A model generated the notes under the pieces. It was given only the letters and a program-made list of their open reading frames with translations, did not search any database and was not told the DNA's origin. 64,000 nt of DNA from Tianweitania sediminis (GTDB lineage Bacteria > Pseudomonadota > Alphaproteobacteria > Rhizobiales > Rhizobiaceae). The stretch spans positions 62,001 through 126,000 of the forward strand of contig NZ_JAGIYY010000001.1 of the NCBI RefSeq assembly GCF_017813335.1. Direction: 5' to 3'. Position numbers and translations under genes: made by a program. Of this stretch, positions 43,738 to 52,017 are shown piece after piece (position 1 is the stretch's first letter; every line of letters begins with the position of its first letter).

Positions 43738-45609
43738 CTAGAGCAAAGCCAACGAGAACCACGGCACCACCGCGATGGCGAGCAGACCCAGGATCAGCGC
43801 GCCGATATAGGGCCAGATCGCGCCCATCGCCTCGTCGGGCGACACGTTGCCGACCTTACAGGCGATATAGAAGCCAACGCCGATCGGCGGCGCCATCAGG
43901 CCGATGTTCATCGCGGTGACGATGACCATCGAGTAGTGAACGTCGTGAATGCCGAGTGCGCGGGCGATCGGGAACATGATGGGGGCAAGGAGCACGATGG
44001 CGGGCAGCCCCTCGAGAACACAGCCCAGCACCAGAAACAGCAGGATCGACAGGAGCATGAAGCTCAGCCAGCCGCCTGGCAGGCTGCTCATCATGTCGCG
44101 CAGTTGGAATGCGAAGCCCGTTTGCGTCAGCGCCCAGGCCATGGCGGCCGCAGTGCCGAGGATCAGAAGGATCGCGCCCGACATGGCCGCGGTTTCCACG
44201 AACATCGCGTAGATGCGCCGGGGCGAGATACCGCCATAAAGCACCATGCCGATCACGAACGCATACAAAACGGCAACGGTGGAGACTTCGGTCGCGGTTG
44301 CCGCGCCGCTCGCCACCGCCGAGCGGATAATGAAGGGCAGCACCAGGGCAGGCGAGGCGATCAGCGCCGCCTTGCCGATCAGCTTGAGCGATGGCCGGCG
44401 CACGCCATCAGTGAGTTCACCGCGCGCCTTGACCCGCGCAAGCGCACACAGCATCACCAGAAGCACGATGGCGATGGCGAAGCCTGAGGTAAACAGAGCG
44501 GCGATCGATACGCCCGCAACGGAGCCCAGCACGATCAGCACGATCGACGGCGGCACGGTATCGGCCATCGCCGCACCGGTTGCCAGAAGTGCGATCATTT
44601 CCGATGGCTTGTGACCCCGCCGCTTCATTTCCGGAAACAGCGCCGGGGCGACCGTCGCCATGTCCGACACCTTGGAGCCGGAGATGCCCGAAACGAGAAA
44701 CAAGGAGCCCAGCAGAACATAGGACATGCCGGCCTTCACATGGCCGAGCATGGACGCGAGGAAATCGACGATCGCCTTGCCCATGCCCGTGGCATCCAGA
44801 ATGCAGCCGAGCAGGACAAACACCGGCACGGAAAGAAGGATCAGGCTCGACATGCCCTCGTCCATGCGGCTCACCATCACGACCAGCGGCATGCTCGTCG
44901 TGAAGGCCAGGAACATCAGCGTTGCAATGCCGAAGCAAAAGGCAATGGGAACACCAAGCGCCAGGCAAATGGCAGCCCCGCCTACCAGGAAAATCAGGAT
45001 GTTGAGATTGCCGAGACCGGTCAGCGTCGGCGACAGGAACCACAGCGCCGCAGCGATCAGCGCCACCACCGCTAAGGAGCCAACTACGTCAACCAGACGG
45101 GAGTCGCGGAACAGCTGGGCCACAATGAGCGCCAGCATCAGCAACATGCCCACGGCGATGGCCGAAACGCGGTATCCGACAGGGATGTTCAGGGCCGAAG
45201 ACGTGATGTCCATCTCTCCGACCGCATACTCATAGGCGTGCGGAATAAGCGCAACCAAGAAGGTTCCGATCAGCACGAGCCCGAAGGTTTCGGCAAGCGC
45301 GCGGCGACGATCGCTCATGCGCGACAGGAACAGGGTCAGGCGCAGATGTTCGGCGCGGTCGATTGCAATCGCGGTGCCGAACATGGCCAGCCAGAGGAAC
45401 GCAATGGAGGCCGCTTCGTCAATCCAGGTGATGGGCTGATTGAAGAAGTAGCGGGACACAACGCCGGTCAGAAGCATGGCGATGATCGCAAGCAGCAACA
45501 CGACGGCAATAGCTTCCACAGGCCGCATGAAGCGGGAGCCGGGGCGCGCGTCGAGCGACTCGGTGGGAACGGCAAATTCATCCGCCGTTTGAGCTGCTGC
45601 TGTGCTCAT
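43738..45609 (-). CDS. TRAP transporter fused permease (DctQ-DctM)
   Basis: 623 residues from ATG 45609 (GAGGAGGAAT upstream). An N-terminal DctQ part of about 165 residues with four helices (VVLLLAIIAMLLTGVVSRYFF; WIDEAASIAFLWLAMFGTAIAIDRAEHLRL) is joined to a DctM part of about 430 residues (MPLVVMVSRMDEGMSSLILLSVPVFVLLG; GSKVSDMATVAPALFPEMKRRG; APPIGVGFYIACKVGNVSPDEAMGAIWPY). The fusion is a known TRAP form. It is an Na+-driven secondary importer, dependent on the adjacent DctP. First gene of the nine-kilobase leftward operon. Confidence 0.93.
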   Translation of the reverse strand: MSTAAAQTADEFAVPTESLDARPGSRFMRPVEAIAVVLLLAIIAMLLTGVVSRYFFNQPITWIDEAASIAFLWLAMFGTAIAIDRAEHLRLTLFLSRMSDRRRALAETFGLVLIGTFLVALIPHAYEYAVGEMDITSSALNIPVGYRVSAIAVGMLLMLALIVAQLFRDSRLVDVVGSLAVVALIAAALWFLSPTLTGLGNLNILIFLVGGAAICLALGVPIAFCFGIATLMFLAFTTSMPLVVMVSRMDEGMSSLILLSVPVFVLLGCILDATGMGKAIVDFLASMLGHVKAGMSYVLLGSLFLVSGISGSKVSDMATVAPALFPEMKRRGHKPSEMIALLATGAAMADTVPPSIVLIVLGSVAGVSIAALFTSGFAIAIVLLVMLCALARVKARGELTDGVRRPSLKLIGKAALIASPALVLPFIIRSAVASGAATATEVSTVAVLYAFVIGMVLYGGISPRRIYAMFVETAAMSGAILLILGTAAAMAWALTQTGFAFQLRDMMSSLPGGWLSFMLLSILLFLVLGCVLEGLPAIVLLAPIMFPIARALGIHDVHYSMVIVTAMNIGLMAPPIGVGFYIACKVGNVSPDEAMGAIWPYIGALILGLLAIAVVPWFSLALL

Positions 45610-45934
45610 GAATTCCTCCTCATATCCAGCGGATGCGCGGGCGCTTGGCACCCATCCATCCAAGCCGCTCCTCCCAGCGCGACCTCAGCAGAAGGACGTC
45701 ACCGTTTCTCCTGCTGGTTCATCATACAATCCGTCGCTGCAGATCTTCGCAACCACAAACAACAAGTCATTGATTTAGCTCATTAATCAGCGCTATCAGA
45801 GGTCCATATTATGAACCAATAAGAATAGCACGAGTGTCTCGGCGGCTTTCCGCAGGTGTTTCCAGCCGCGATGCACCGGCAACGCTCAACCTGTCGCAGA
45901 CATCATAGCGGCCGATGGTCTCCGCCTCCGTCGT
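45610..45934. other. Intergenic region with the TRAP-operon promoter
   Basis: 325 bases without a gene between the TRAP operon start and the end of the hydratase gene of the next operon. The middle (about 45720-45835) is A/T-rich and carries a 17-bp palindrome at 45801. This is where the promoter of the leftward TRAP/CoA operon should lie. Confidence 0.55.
45801..45817. promoter_or_regulatory. Palindrome resembling an IclR-family operator
   Basis: GGTCCATATTATGAACC: a 17-bp near-perfect palindrome with one mismatched pair around a central A/T core. IclR-family operators are often of this type (GGTTCCAT..ATGGAACC-like). It lies about 190 bases upstream of the first gene of an operon that encodes an IclR regulator. 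Assignment is inferred. Confidence 0.45.
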
Positions 45935-46693
45935 TCAGATCAAGGTAAATTCGACACGACCGAAAGGACGGATTTCCGCTTTCACCAGACCGGGCGTCGT
46001 GATCGCCTGACCTGGCAAGTACGCGCCGGTGAGGATGACCATGCCTGCCTGGAGGTACTTTGCGTCGCGACGAAGGCGGTTGGCGAGCCAGCACAGAGCT
46101 TTCAGCGGCGGCTGAGGTGCTGCATTCACGGCTTCACCCAGGAGATGATCCGAATGCAGCATCCTTGCCGCAGTGGTGTCGCTCGCCGAGATCCACAAGG
46201 TCGCCGTGCCGAGCACCGCGCCTTCATTGTGGATGCGCTGGGCAACAGCCGCGGCCGCACTCGGATCGCGCGCAAACGCGTGGCGGACGTCCATGATCTC
46301 GATTGCCGGCAGCCACGCCTCGATGGCCTCTTCTGCATCGCGCTCCGACACCTGCCCTTGCAGCGATGATCCAAGGCGAATGGCGATTTCCGGCTCCACC
46401 ACCAGATCGCGATAAGCCGCCAGCGGAAGCACGACGCCGCTTGCGTGGACCTGGTCTGAAAACAGCGGCGCGAAGCAGGGCTCGTCGAGCCCGTAGTAGT
46501 CGAGCGACGATTGGCGGTTGAACGCGATCTTGTAGCCAACGATGGAGCGGGCAGGCTGCTCGGCAAGCAGCGCGGCATTGACCTCGTCCTGGACGCGATA
46601 GGCCGCTTCCAGGGACGCGATCGCGTCTTCACGTGGCTCAAAAGCTCGTGCACCGCGGATGTCATCCAGGATGCTTTGCGCGAGTGGTGTCAC
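45935..46693 (-). CDS. FAH-superfamily hydratase (2-keto-4-pentenoate hydratase-like)
   Basis: 252 residues. Features: IVGYKIAFNRQSSLDYYGLDEPCFAPLF near residue 50, acidic metal motif VVEPEIAIRLGS near 100, AWLPAIEIMDVRHAF near 125, and LQAGMVILTGAYLPGQAI near the C-terminus. Homologues hydrate 2-hydroxypentadienoate or cleave/decarboxylate related oxo acids. It is the last gene of the OpuC-type ABC/LLM operon, overlapping the monooxygenase gene by 4 bases, so it probably acts on the oxygenation product of the imported compound. Confidence 0.85.
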   Translation of the reverse strand: MTPLAQSILDDIRGARAFEPREDAIASLEAAYRVQDEVNAALLAEQPARSIVGYKIAFNRQSSLDYYGLDEPCFAPLFSDQVHASGVVLPLAAYRDLVVEPEIAIRLGSSLQGQVSERDAEEAIEAWLPAIEIMDVRHAFARDPSAAAAVAQRIHNEGAVLGTATLWISASDTTAARMLHSDHLLGEAVNAAPQPPLKALCWLANRLRRDAKYLQAGMVILTGAYLPGQAITTPGLVKAEIRPFGRVEFTLI

Positions 46694-47946
46694 GCCACGG
46701 GCAGGCCCAGATTGCCGCGCAACGTGTCCGACGCGTAGTTCGAACGGAACAAGCCGCGGCGCTGGAGCTCGGGCACCACGCGGTCCACAAAGATATCCAG
46801 CTCGTCAGGGAAATACGCCGGCATGACGTTGAAGCCGTCGGCTGCGCCGCCGACAAACCATTCTTCCAGTTGATCCGCCACATCGGAAGGTGTGCCGACG
46901 AGCCGCCAATGCCCGCGCGCGCCTGCGAAATGCTGCGCCACCTGGCGGATGCTGAGCCCATCGCGGCGCGATTGGTCGATCACCAGCTGTTGGCGGCTTT
47001 GCATGCCTTCGGTGGATTTCAGGTCCGGCAGCGGCCCGTCGAGCGGCAGTCCGTTCAAAGCGTCGGTGGCAAGATAGCTGGCAAGCAACGCCAGGCCGAC
47101 ATCATCGGGGATCAGCGCCTGCAGCTCGGCGAACTTGTCTTCGGCTTCCGCGCGGCTTTCGACCACCACCGGCGACATGCCGGGCATGATCTTGATCGCG
47201 TCCGGGTCGCGCCCATGGGCGCTTGTTCGCGCCCGCAGATCGTCGCGAAACGCCTTGGCGGCTTCAAAGGTCTGGGTGGCCACGAAAACCACGTCGGCCG
47301 TGCGGGCAGCAAGGTCGCGGCCGACATCGGAAGCACCCGCCTGCACCATCACCGGAGCGCCCTGGGGCGACGCCGGAAAGCCAAGTCCCTGCTCCACCGC
47401 GAAACTTTCCCCGCGATGATGAACGGTGGCATTCCGCGTGGCGGGGTCCCAGAGCTGGCGCACCACATCCGCAAACTCTCCGGCCCGGGCATAGCGATCG
47501 CGATGCGCCCGCAAGCCTTGCGCGCCAAAGTTGGCGGCCTCAATCTCGCTTGCCGACGTGACGAGGTTCCAGCCGGCGCGCCCGTTGCTGACCAGATCCA
47601 CCGTCGCGAAGGCGCGGGCCAGGGCATAAGGCTCGTTGTACGACGTCGAGGCCGTCGCGACGAGACCGACACGCGAAGTCACGGCCGCCAAGGCCGCAAG
47701 AAGGCTGATCGGTTCAAAGCCTACCGAGCGCGCGGCCTGCGCTGCCAGGTCCACGCGCCCTTCGCGTAGACCCGCCGCATCCTCGAAGAAGACCAGGTCG
47801 AACAAGCCGCGCTCGGCGGTTTGCGCAAGCCTGACCATGTGGTCGATGTCGATCCCCGCATCAGCGGCAGCGCGAGGATGCCGCCAGCCGGCGATGTGAT
47901 GGCCGGTCGGCATCAGAAACGCGCCAAGCTTCATGTGCTCCGACAT
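46690..47946 (-). CDS. LLM-class flavin-dependent monooxygenase (NtaA/SnaA/DszA family)
   Basis: 418 residues. The luciferase-like barrel of the NtaA/SnaA/DszA type shows in LGAFLMPTGHHIAGWRHPRAAADAGIDIDHMVRLAQTAERGLFDLVFFEDA, LVATASTSYNEPYALARAFATVDLVSNGRAGWNLVTSA near residues 95-130, and the VMVQAGASDVGRDLAARTADVVF segment. These enzymes use FMNH2 supplied by a separate reductase to oxygenate sulfur heterocycles, aminopolycarboxylates and similar substrates. No reductase gene is adjacent. It overlaps a half-length paralogue on its 5' side by 1 base and the hydratase on its 3' side. Confidence 0.93.
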   Translation of the reverse strand: MSEHMKLGAFLMPTGHHIAGWRHPRAAADAGIDIDHMVRLAQTAERGLFDLVFFEDAAGLREGRVDLAAQAARSVGFEPISLLAALAAVTSRVGLVATASTSYNEPYALARAFATVDLVSNGRAGWNLVTSASEIEAANFGAQGLRAHRDRYARAGEFADVVRQLWDPATRNATVHHRGESFAVEQGLGFPASPQGAPVMVQAGASDVGRDLAARTADVVFVATQTFEAAKAFRDDLRARTSAHGRDPDAIKIMPGMSPVVVESRAEAEDKFAELQALIPDDVGLALLASYLATDALNGLPLDGPLPDLKSTEGMQSRQQLVIDQSRRDGLSIRQVAQHFAGARGHWRLVGTPSDVADQLEEWFVGGAADGFNVMPAYFPDELDIFVDRVVPELQRRGLFRSNYASDTLRGNLGLPVA

Positions 47947-48608
47947 CAGGCGCCTCCCCCCAACAGCGCCAACGCCGCGTTTGCACTCGCAACCGTGGTA
48001 ACCGGACCAAGCTTGTCAAAGCGCGTCATACGAGGCCTGCCTTTTTGCCAGCGCATCACGTTGAGCGGACCGCGAACCGAGAAGTGCTCGCCCTGGTGAT
48101 TAAGTGAGTGCAGCCGTGAAGGTTCGAAAAAGCGTCCCCCTTCCTTGTCGAACAAAAGCGCATCGGCGTCCCAGCTGTCCCACAACCCATCCACCACCGT
48201 TTCGAACTCGCGCTGCCGGGCCGCCAGATCAACGCCTGCGAGCCTGTTGGCGCCGCTGAAGGCCGCGAACTCAGCGTCCGCGTCGCCGTCAGCGATCACC
48301 CATCCGGCACGGCCCCGGCTGATGAGATCAAGCGAAGCCAGGCGGCGCGCGAGGTTGTAGGGCTGGTGGCCCAGGCTGGAAACGGCTCCAAGCAGCACGA
48401 TGCTGCGTGTTTGAGGCGCAAACCAGCCCATTAGGATCAAGGCGTCGGGCCAGGCCTCACCACCGTCCCGCGGGGCGATGCCGTCCGGCACAACAAGCGT
48501 TTCAACGCCTGCCACATCGGCTCGCTGCACGACAAGCTGCAGGTCGCCCAAAGGCCAATCACTCGGGGATCCGCTCAGAAACAGCGCGCGCGGGAGATCG
48601 GTCGGCAT
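47946..48608 (-). CDS. Half-length LLM-like protein
   Basis: 220 residues from ATG 48608. The sequence follows the N-terminal half of the LLM barrel (LGAVSSLGHQPYNLARRLASLDLISRGRAGWVIADGDADAEFAAFSG), including the SRGRAGW stretch also found in the full-length neighbour. The second half of the barrel is missing: after residue 180 it ends HFSVRGPLNVMRWQKGRPRMT and a short tail. The frame is intact with coupled starts on both sides, so it is probably a functional truncated paralogue, not a decayed gene. A subunit or accessory role with the neighbour is possible. Confidence 0.75.
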   Translation of the reverse strand: MPTDLPRALFLSGSPSDWPLGDLQLVVQRADVAGVETLVVPDGIAPRDGGEAWPDALILMGWFAPQTRSIVLLGAVSSLGHQPYNLARRLASLDLISRGRAGWVIADGDADAEFAAFSGANRLAGVDLAARQREFETVVDGLWDSWDADALLFDKEGGRFFEPSRLHSLNHQGEHFSVRGPLNVMRWQKGRPRMTRFDKLGPVTTVASANAALALLGGGA

Positions 48609-48609
48609 T

Positions 48610-49539
48610 TCAGGCGGCCAGGATTGCGGTTTGGGTAATGGTACCGGTGGTCGTGCCATCTTTGTCCACCACGGTCATGCGGTCTGCGCGGGCCGCCACC
48701 ATGGCTGAAAGGGCGTCGCGCAAATCAACGTCCTCTGCAATCGAAGGCAGCGCCGGATTCGGCGCCTCCCTGCTCATGACATCGGCAACTGTGAACAGGC
48801 TGAGGCGTTTCAACGCTCGATCCGCACCCACGAAGTTCTCGATAAACGCGTCGGCCGGTTTCGATAGGATCGTTTCGGGCGTGTCGTACTGCTGGATGCG
48901 CCCATTGCGCATGATGGCAATGCGATCGCCCAGCCTGACGGCCTCATCGATGTCATGCGTCACCATCACCACTGTCTTCTTGACGCGCGCCAGGATCTGC
49001 TTGAACTCGTTCTGCAGTCGTGTGCGGGCGATGGGATCGATCGCACCGAACGGCTCGTCCATCAAAAGCACCGGCGGATCGGCGGCCAGCGCCCTGGCCA
49101 CGCCAACGCGCTGTCGCTGGCCACCGGAAAGCTGGCGCGGGTAGCGTTGCAGCATGTCCGCCGGCAATCCGACCAGTTGCATCAGTTCCTGGTTGCGCGC
49201 CTCGATGCGCCGGTTGTCCCAGTTCAACAAGCGCGGAACGGACGCGATGTTCTGGGCAACCGTCATGTGGGGGAACAGACCCACCTGCTGGATCACGTAG
49301 CCGATGTGGCGGCGAAACTGCACGGCGTCCACCGTTCGGACGTCCTGACCGTTAACGGTGATGGTGCCGCTGGTGGGGTCGATCAAACGGTTGATCATAC
49401 GCATGGTCGTGGTCTTGCCGCAGCCCGACGGGCCGACAAGCGCCACCGTGATGCCGTTCGGAATCTCCAGCGTCAGGTTGTCCACGGCCGCGGCGCCCGT
49501 GCCTTCGAAGCGCTTGCTGACGTCCTTCATGGTGATCAT
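48610..49539 (-). CDS. ABC transporter ATP-binding protein (OpuCA/ProV type)
   Basis: 309 residues. Walker A GPSGCGKTT near residue 36, signature LSGGQRQRVGVARAL near 132, Walker B VLLMDEPFGAIDP, switch MVTHDIDEAVRLGDR. The C-terminal region (LFTVADVMSREAPNPALPSIAEDVDLRDALSAMVAARADRMTVVD) is a CBS-like domain as in OpuCA/ProV. It powers the two permeases upstream. The ATGA overlap with the upstream permease and the two-base gap to the truncated LLM gene show one operon. Confidence 0.93.
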   Translation of the reverse strand: MITMKDVSKRFEGTGAAAVDNLTLEIPNGITVALVGPSGCGKTTTMRMINRLIDPTSGTITVNGQDVRTVDAVQFRRHIGYVIQQVGLFPHMTVAQNIASVPRLLNWDNRRIEARNQELMQLVGLPADMLQRYPRQLSGGQRQRVGVARALAADPPVLLMDEPFGAIDPIARTRLQNEFKQILARVKKTVVMVTHDIDEAVRLGDRIAIMRNGRIQQYDTPETILSKPADAFIENFVGADRALKRLSLFTVADVMSREAPNPALPSIAEDVDLRDALSAMVAARADRMTVVDKDGTTTGTITQTAILAA

Positions 49540-50183
49540 GCCGCTCTTCTTTCACCAAAAAGCACGCGCTCGGTTTGCCCGAGCAAGAATTCCGTTCCAA
49601 GCGCCAGAATGGCAATCGGCACGGCGCCCACAAGCAAGCGTGACTGGTTCATGCCGGCTATACCCACGGCAATGAAATCGCCGAGCCCGCCGCCGCCGAT
49701 AAAGGGCGCGAGTGTTGCGCCCGCCAGAACCTGCACGGAAGCGGTTCGCAAGCCAGCAAACATCGCCGGGGCCGCCAGGGGTATGCGGATCTTACGCAAG
49801 ATCTGCCGCTCGCTCATTCCCATCCCCGTGGCGGCTTCCACCGCATCGGGGTCAACGTCGCGCAAGCCGATATAGGCGTTGATCAAGATCGGCGGCAAAG
49901 CCAGGATCGTCAGCGCCACGATCGATGGCCACAGGCCGATGCCGAGAATCGGCATCATGATCGCGAGAATGGCGAGGCTCGGCAGCGTGCGCAAGGCATT
50001 CACGGAGTTCACGGCGAGCGTCGCCATCAAGCGTGAGCGGATGATGATAATCGCCAGTGGCAAGCCGATGGATAGCGCGATCACGATCGCCGAGATCGAC
50101 ATCAGCAGGTGCTGGCCCAGGGCGCGGTTGAACTGGCCGGGATTGTCCGCAATCCAGGTGATGGCTTCGGTGAGCAGGTTCAT
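49536..50183 (-). CDS. ABC transporter permease (OpuCB/OpuCD, ProW-like)
   Basis: 215 residues from ATG 50183. Five to six helices; the EAA-type loop is DAVEAATGMGMSERQILRKIRIPLAAP near residue 128. VNALRTLPSLAILAIMMPILGIG is typical of OpuC/OsmW permeases. It pairs with the second, similar permease (50180-50803) that overlaps its start by 4 bases. Confidence 0.92.
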   Translation of the reverse strand: MNLLTEAITWIADNPGQFNRALGQHLLMSISAIVIALSIGLPLAIIIIRSRLMATLAVNSVNALRTLPSLAILAIMMPILGIGLWPSIVALTILALPPILINAYIGLRDVDPDAVEAATGMGMSERQILRKIRIPLAAPAMFAGLRTASVQVLAGATLAPFIGGGGLGDFIAVGIAGMNQSRLLVGAVPIAILALGTEFLLGQTERVLFGERRAA

Positions 50184-50803
50184 GCCTGCTTTTCCCGTGA
50201 CAAACGCTTCTCCATCCAAGTCATGGACAGGTCGAAGAACACCGCGATCAGCGCCGTGAGCACGCCTCCCACAATCACCTTTTCCGGATAGCTTTGATCG
50301 ATGCCGGCCAGGATGATACTGCCCAGACCGCCTGCATCGATGAAGGCCGCCACCGTGGCGATGCCGATCACCGTCACCAGAGCGATCCGGATACCGGAAA
50401 CGATCAACGGCAAGGCAAGCGGCAGTTCGATCTTGGTCAAGCGTTGCCACCGGCTAAAGCCCATGCCATCGGCCGCGTCCAGAACATCGGCCGGCACGTT
50501 GCGCAGGCCCGTCACCACGTTGCGCAAGAGGATCAGCAGGCAATAAGACGACAGCCCCGTCAAGGCAGGCTTCATGCCCAGCCCCATCACGGGGATCAAG
50601 AAGGCAAACAAGGCGAGGCTCGGGATCACGAAGATGATCCCGGCGAGCGTCAGAAACAGCACATAAAGCTTCTGTCGACGCGCAGAAATGATGCCAAGCA
50701 CGAGCGCGATGGCGCAGCCGATGATCACCGAGAGGAAGGACAGCAAAAGATGCTGTCCAGCCGCCTCGAGGATCACCCCGATGTTCTTATGCGCCCAGGT
50801 CAC
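50180..50803 (-). CDS. ABC transporter permease (OpuCB/OpuCD, ProW-like)
   Basis: 207 residues. Helices with LLLSFLSVIIGCAIALVLGIISARR at the N-terminus and the loop DVLDAADGMGFSRWQRLTKIELPLALP near residue 118. LRNVVTGLRNVPADVLDAADGMG is a known feature of betaine/choline ABC permeases. It lies 63 bases after the binding protein and 4 bases into the next permease. Confidence 0.92.
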   Translation of the reverse strand: MTWAHKNIGVILEAAGQHLLLSFLSVIIGCAIALVLGIISARRQKLYVLFLTLAGIIFVIPSLALFAFLIPVMGLGMKPALTGLSSYCLLILLRNVVTGLRNVPADVLDAADGMGFSRWQRLTKIELPLALPLIVSGIRIALVTVIGIATVAAFIDAGGLGSIILAGIDQSYPEKVIVGGVLTALIAVFFDLSMTWMEKRLSREKQA

Positions 50804-50866
50804 GCTTCAGTCATTCAGCTGGAGTCCGGTCACGCAGGACAGCCTGTGCGACCGGATCCTCGTTGG

Positions 50867-51742
50867 TCAGAGGCCTTCCGACTGGAGGAATTCGGCGGCG
50901 ACCTCCGCCGGCTCCTTCCGGTCGCGCTCCACCGCGGCATTCATGGCGCGCATCTTTTCGTTGGTGAGCAGGGGAGCAATCTTGTTCAGCGTTTCCGCAA
51001 TCTTCGGGTTCGCTTCCAGTGCATCCTGGCGCACCACCGGCACGAGGTAATAAGGTGGGAAAAGCCCCTTGTCGTCTTCCAGCACAGCGAGCTTGCTGTC
51101 TTCGATCTGCCAATCGGTGGAGAAGCCGAAAGACACGTCGATCTGTTCGCTCGTTAGCGCGCTATAGCGAATGCCGAGCTTTGCGAACTGCACGAATTCC
51201 TTGAACTTGATGCCGTAAACGCGTTCCAGCCCAGGCAAGCCGTCCTTGCGTTCACCAAAGGTGCCTTCCGCGCCGAAGGTCAGGTCCTTGGAAGCCGGCC
51301 CAAGATCCGTCAGCGTCTTCAGCTTGTATTCTTCCGCTTTTTCGGGGAGCAGGATGATGGCATAGCCGTTGTTGATGGCGGTGGGCTCCAGCAACGTTAG
51401 GTCGAGGTTCTCCTCGTAGAACTTCTTGACGGCCGTATAGATCTGATCCGCGTCGCTTGTGAGTTCGCCCTTCACCACCGCTGCGAGGGCGGTACCCGTG
51501 TATTCCGGATAAAGGTCGATTTCGCCGCTGGTGAGCGCGGTGTGCGCGATCTGCGTTGCGCCGAGGTTCAGGCGCTTTTCAACTTCGACACCCGCCTTTT
51601 CCAGCGCCTGCGCGTAGATTTCGGCCACGATGAACTGTTCGGTGAAGTTCTTGCTGCCGATCTTCACCGGTTCGGCCATGGCCGGGAAAGCGGTTGCTGC
51701 GGAAAGGGCTAGGGCAAGAACAGCGGTTCGCAACGACTTCAT
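50867..51742 (-). CDS. ABC transporter substrate-binding protein (OpuAC/OsmF, quaternary-amine type)
   Basis: 291 residues from ATG 51742. Signal peptide MKSLRTAVLALALSAATAFPAMA, then VKIGSKNFTEQFIVAEIYAQALEKAGVEVEKRLNLGATQIAHTALTSGEIDLYPEYTGTAL, the OsmF/OpuCC pattern. Members bind glycine betaine, choline or other quaternary amines through an aromatic cage, but low-affinity OsmF-type proteins have unknown ligands. Here the operon adds a flavin monooxygenase, a half-length paralogue and a hydratase, which points to a catabolic substrate, not an osmolyte. First gene of the operon. Confidence 0.9.
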   Translation of the reverse strand: MKSLRTAVLALALSAATAFPAMAEPVKIGSKNFTEQFIVAEIYAQALEKAGVEVEKRLNLGATQIAHTALTSGEIDLYPEYTGTALAAVVKGELTSDADQIYTAVKKFYEENLDLTLLEPTAINNGYAIILLPEKAEEYKLKTLTDLGPASKDLTFGAEGTFGERKDGLPGLERVYGIKFKEFVQFAKLGIRYSALTSEQIDVSFGFSTDWQIEDSKLAVLEDDKGLFPPYYLVPVVRQDALEANPKIAETLNKIAPLLTNEKMRAMNAAVERDRKEPAEVAAEFLQSEGL

Positions 51743-51826
51743 GATGATCAACACTCCAGGATCAGGTGCGCGCACTCTGAAACAGATTGGCATCAATTCC
51801 CATGGGCGGCCATTCTAATTTGCTGC

Positions 51827-51859
51827 GGCCCGCGCAAAAAATCATGTTTTCCGCGGGCC
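51827..51859. promoter_or_regulatory. Inverted repeat in the divergent promoter region
   Basis: GGCCCGCGCAAAA (51827-51839) and TTTTCCGCGGGCC (51847-51859) are complementary with one mismatch, around a 7-base loop. It lies 85-117 bases upstream of the OsmF-like binding-protein gene. It may be an operator, or a hairpin in a leader RNA. Confidence 0.4.
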
Positions 51860-51949
51860 TGCGCGCGATGCAGACCGTTTCCTGCTGCGCCGCCGAGCGG
51901 AAACTGTCCGCGCTTGAGTGCAAAGCGCCGACCTCACGAGAGGAATTCG

Positions 51950-51974
51950 GGAACTTGATCGCCCCGTGATTGTT
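51950..51974 (+). promoter_or_regulatory. Candidate EcfG promoter of the 52018 operon
   Basis: GGAAC (51950-51954), 16 bases, TGTT (51971-51974), ending 43 bases before the ATG. Same elements and spacing as the site ahead of the manganese catalase gene, and the consensus of alphaproteobacterial EcfG promoters with one mismatch. Confidence 0.5.
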
Positions 51975-52017
51975 CAGGGAACAGGATTAGACATCCCTTA
52001 AAGTGAAAGGCAACACC

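Larger units (their letters stand above)
51743..52017. other. Divergent promoter region with inverted repeat
   Basis: 275 bases between the leftward importer operon and the rightward stress-type operon. It contains the GC/AT-patterned inverted repeat at 51827-51859 and a GGAAC-N16-TGTT motif at 51950. No gene found. Confidence 0.6.
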
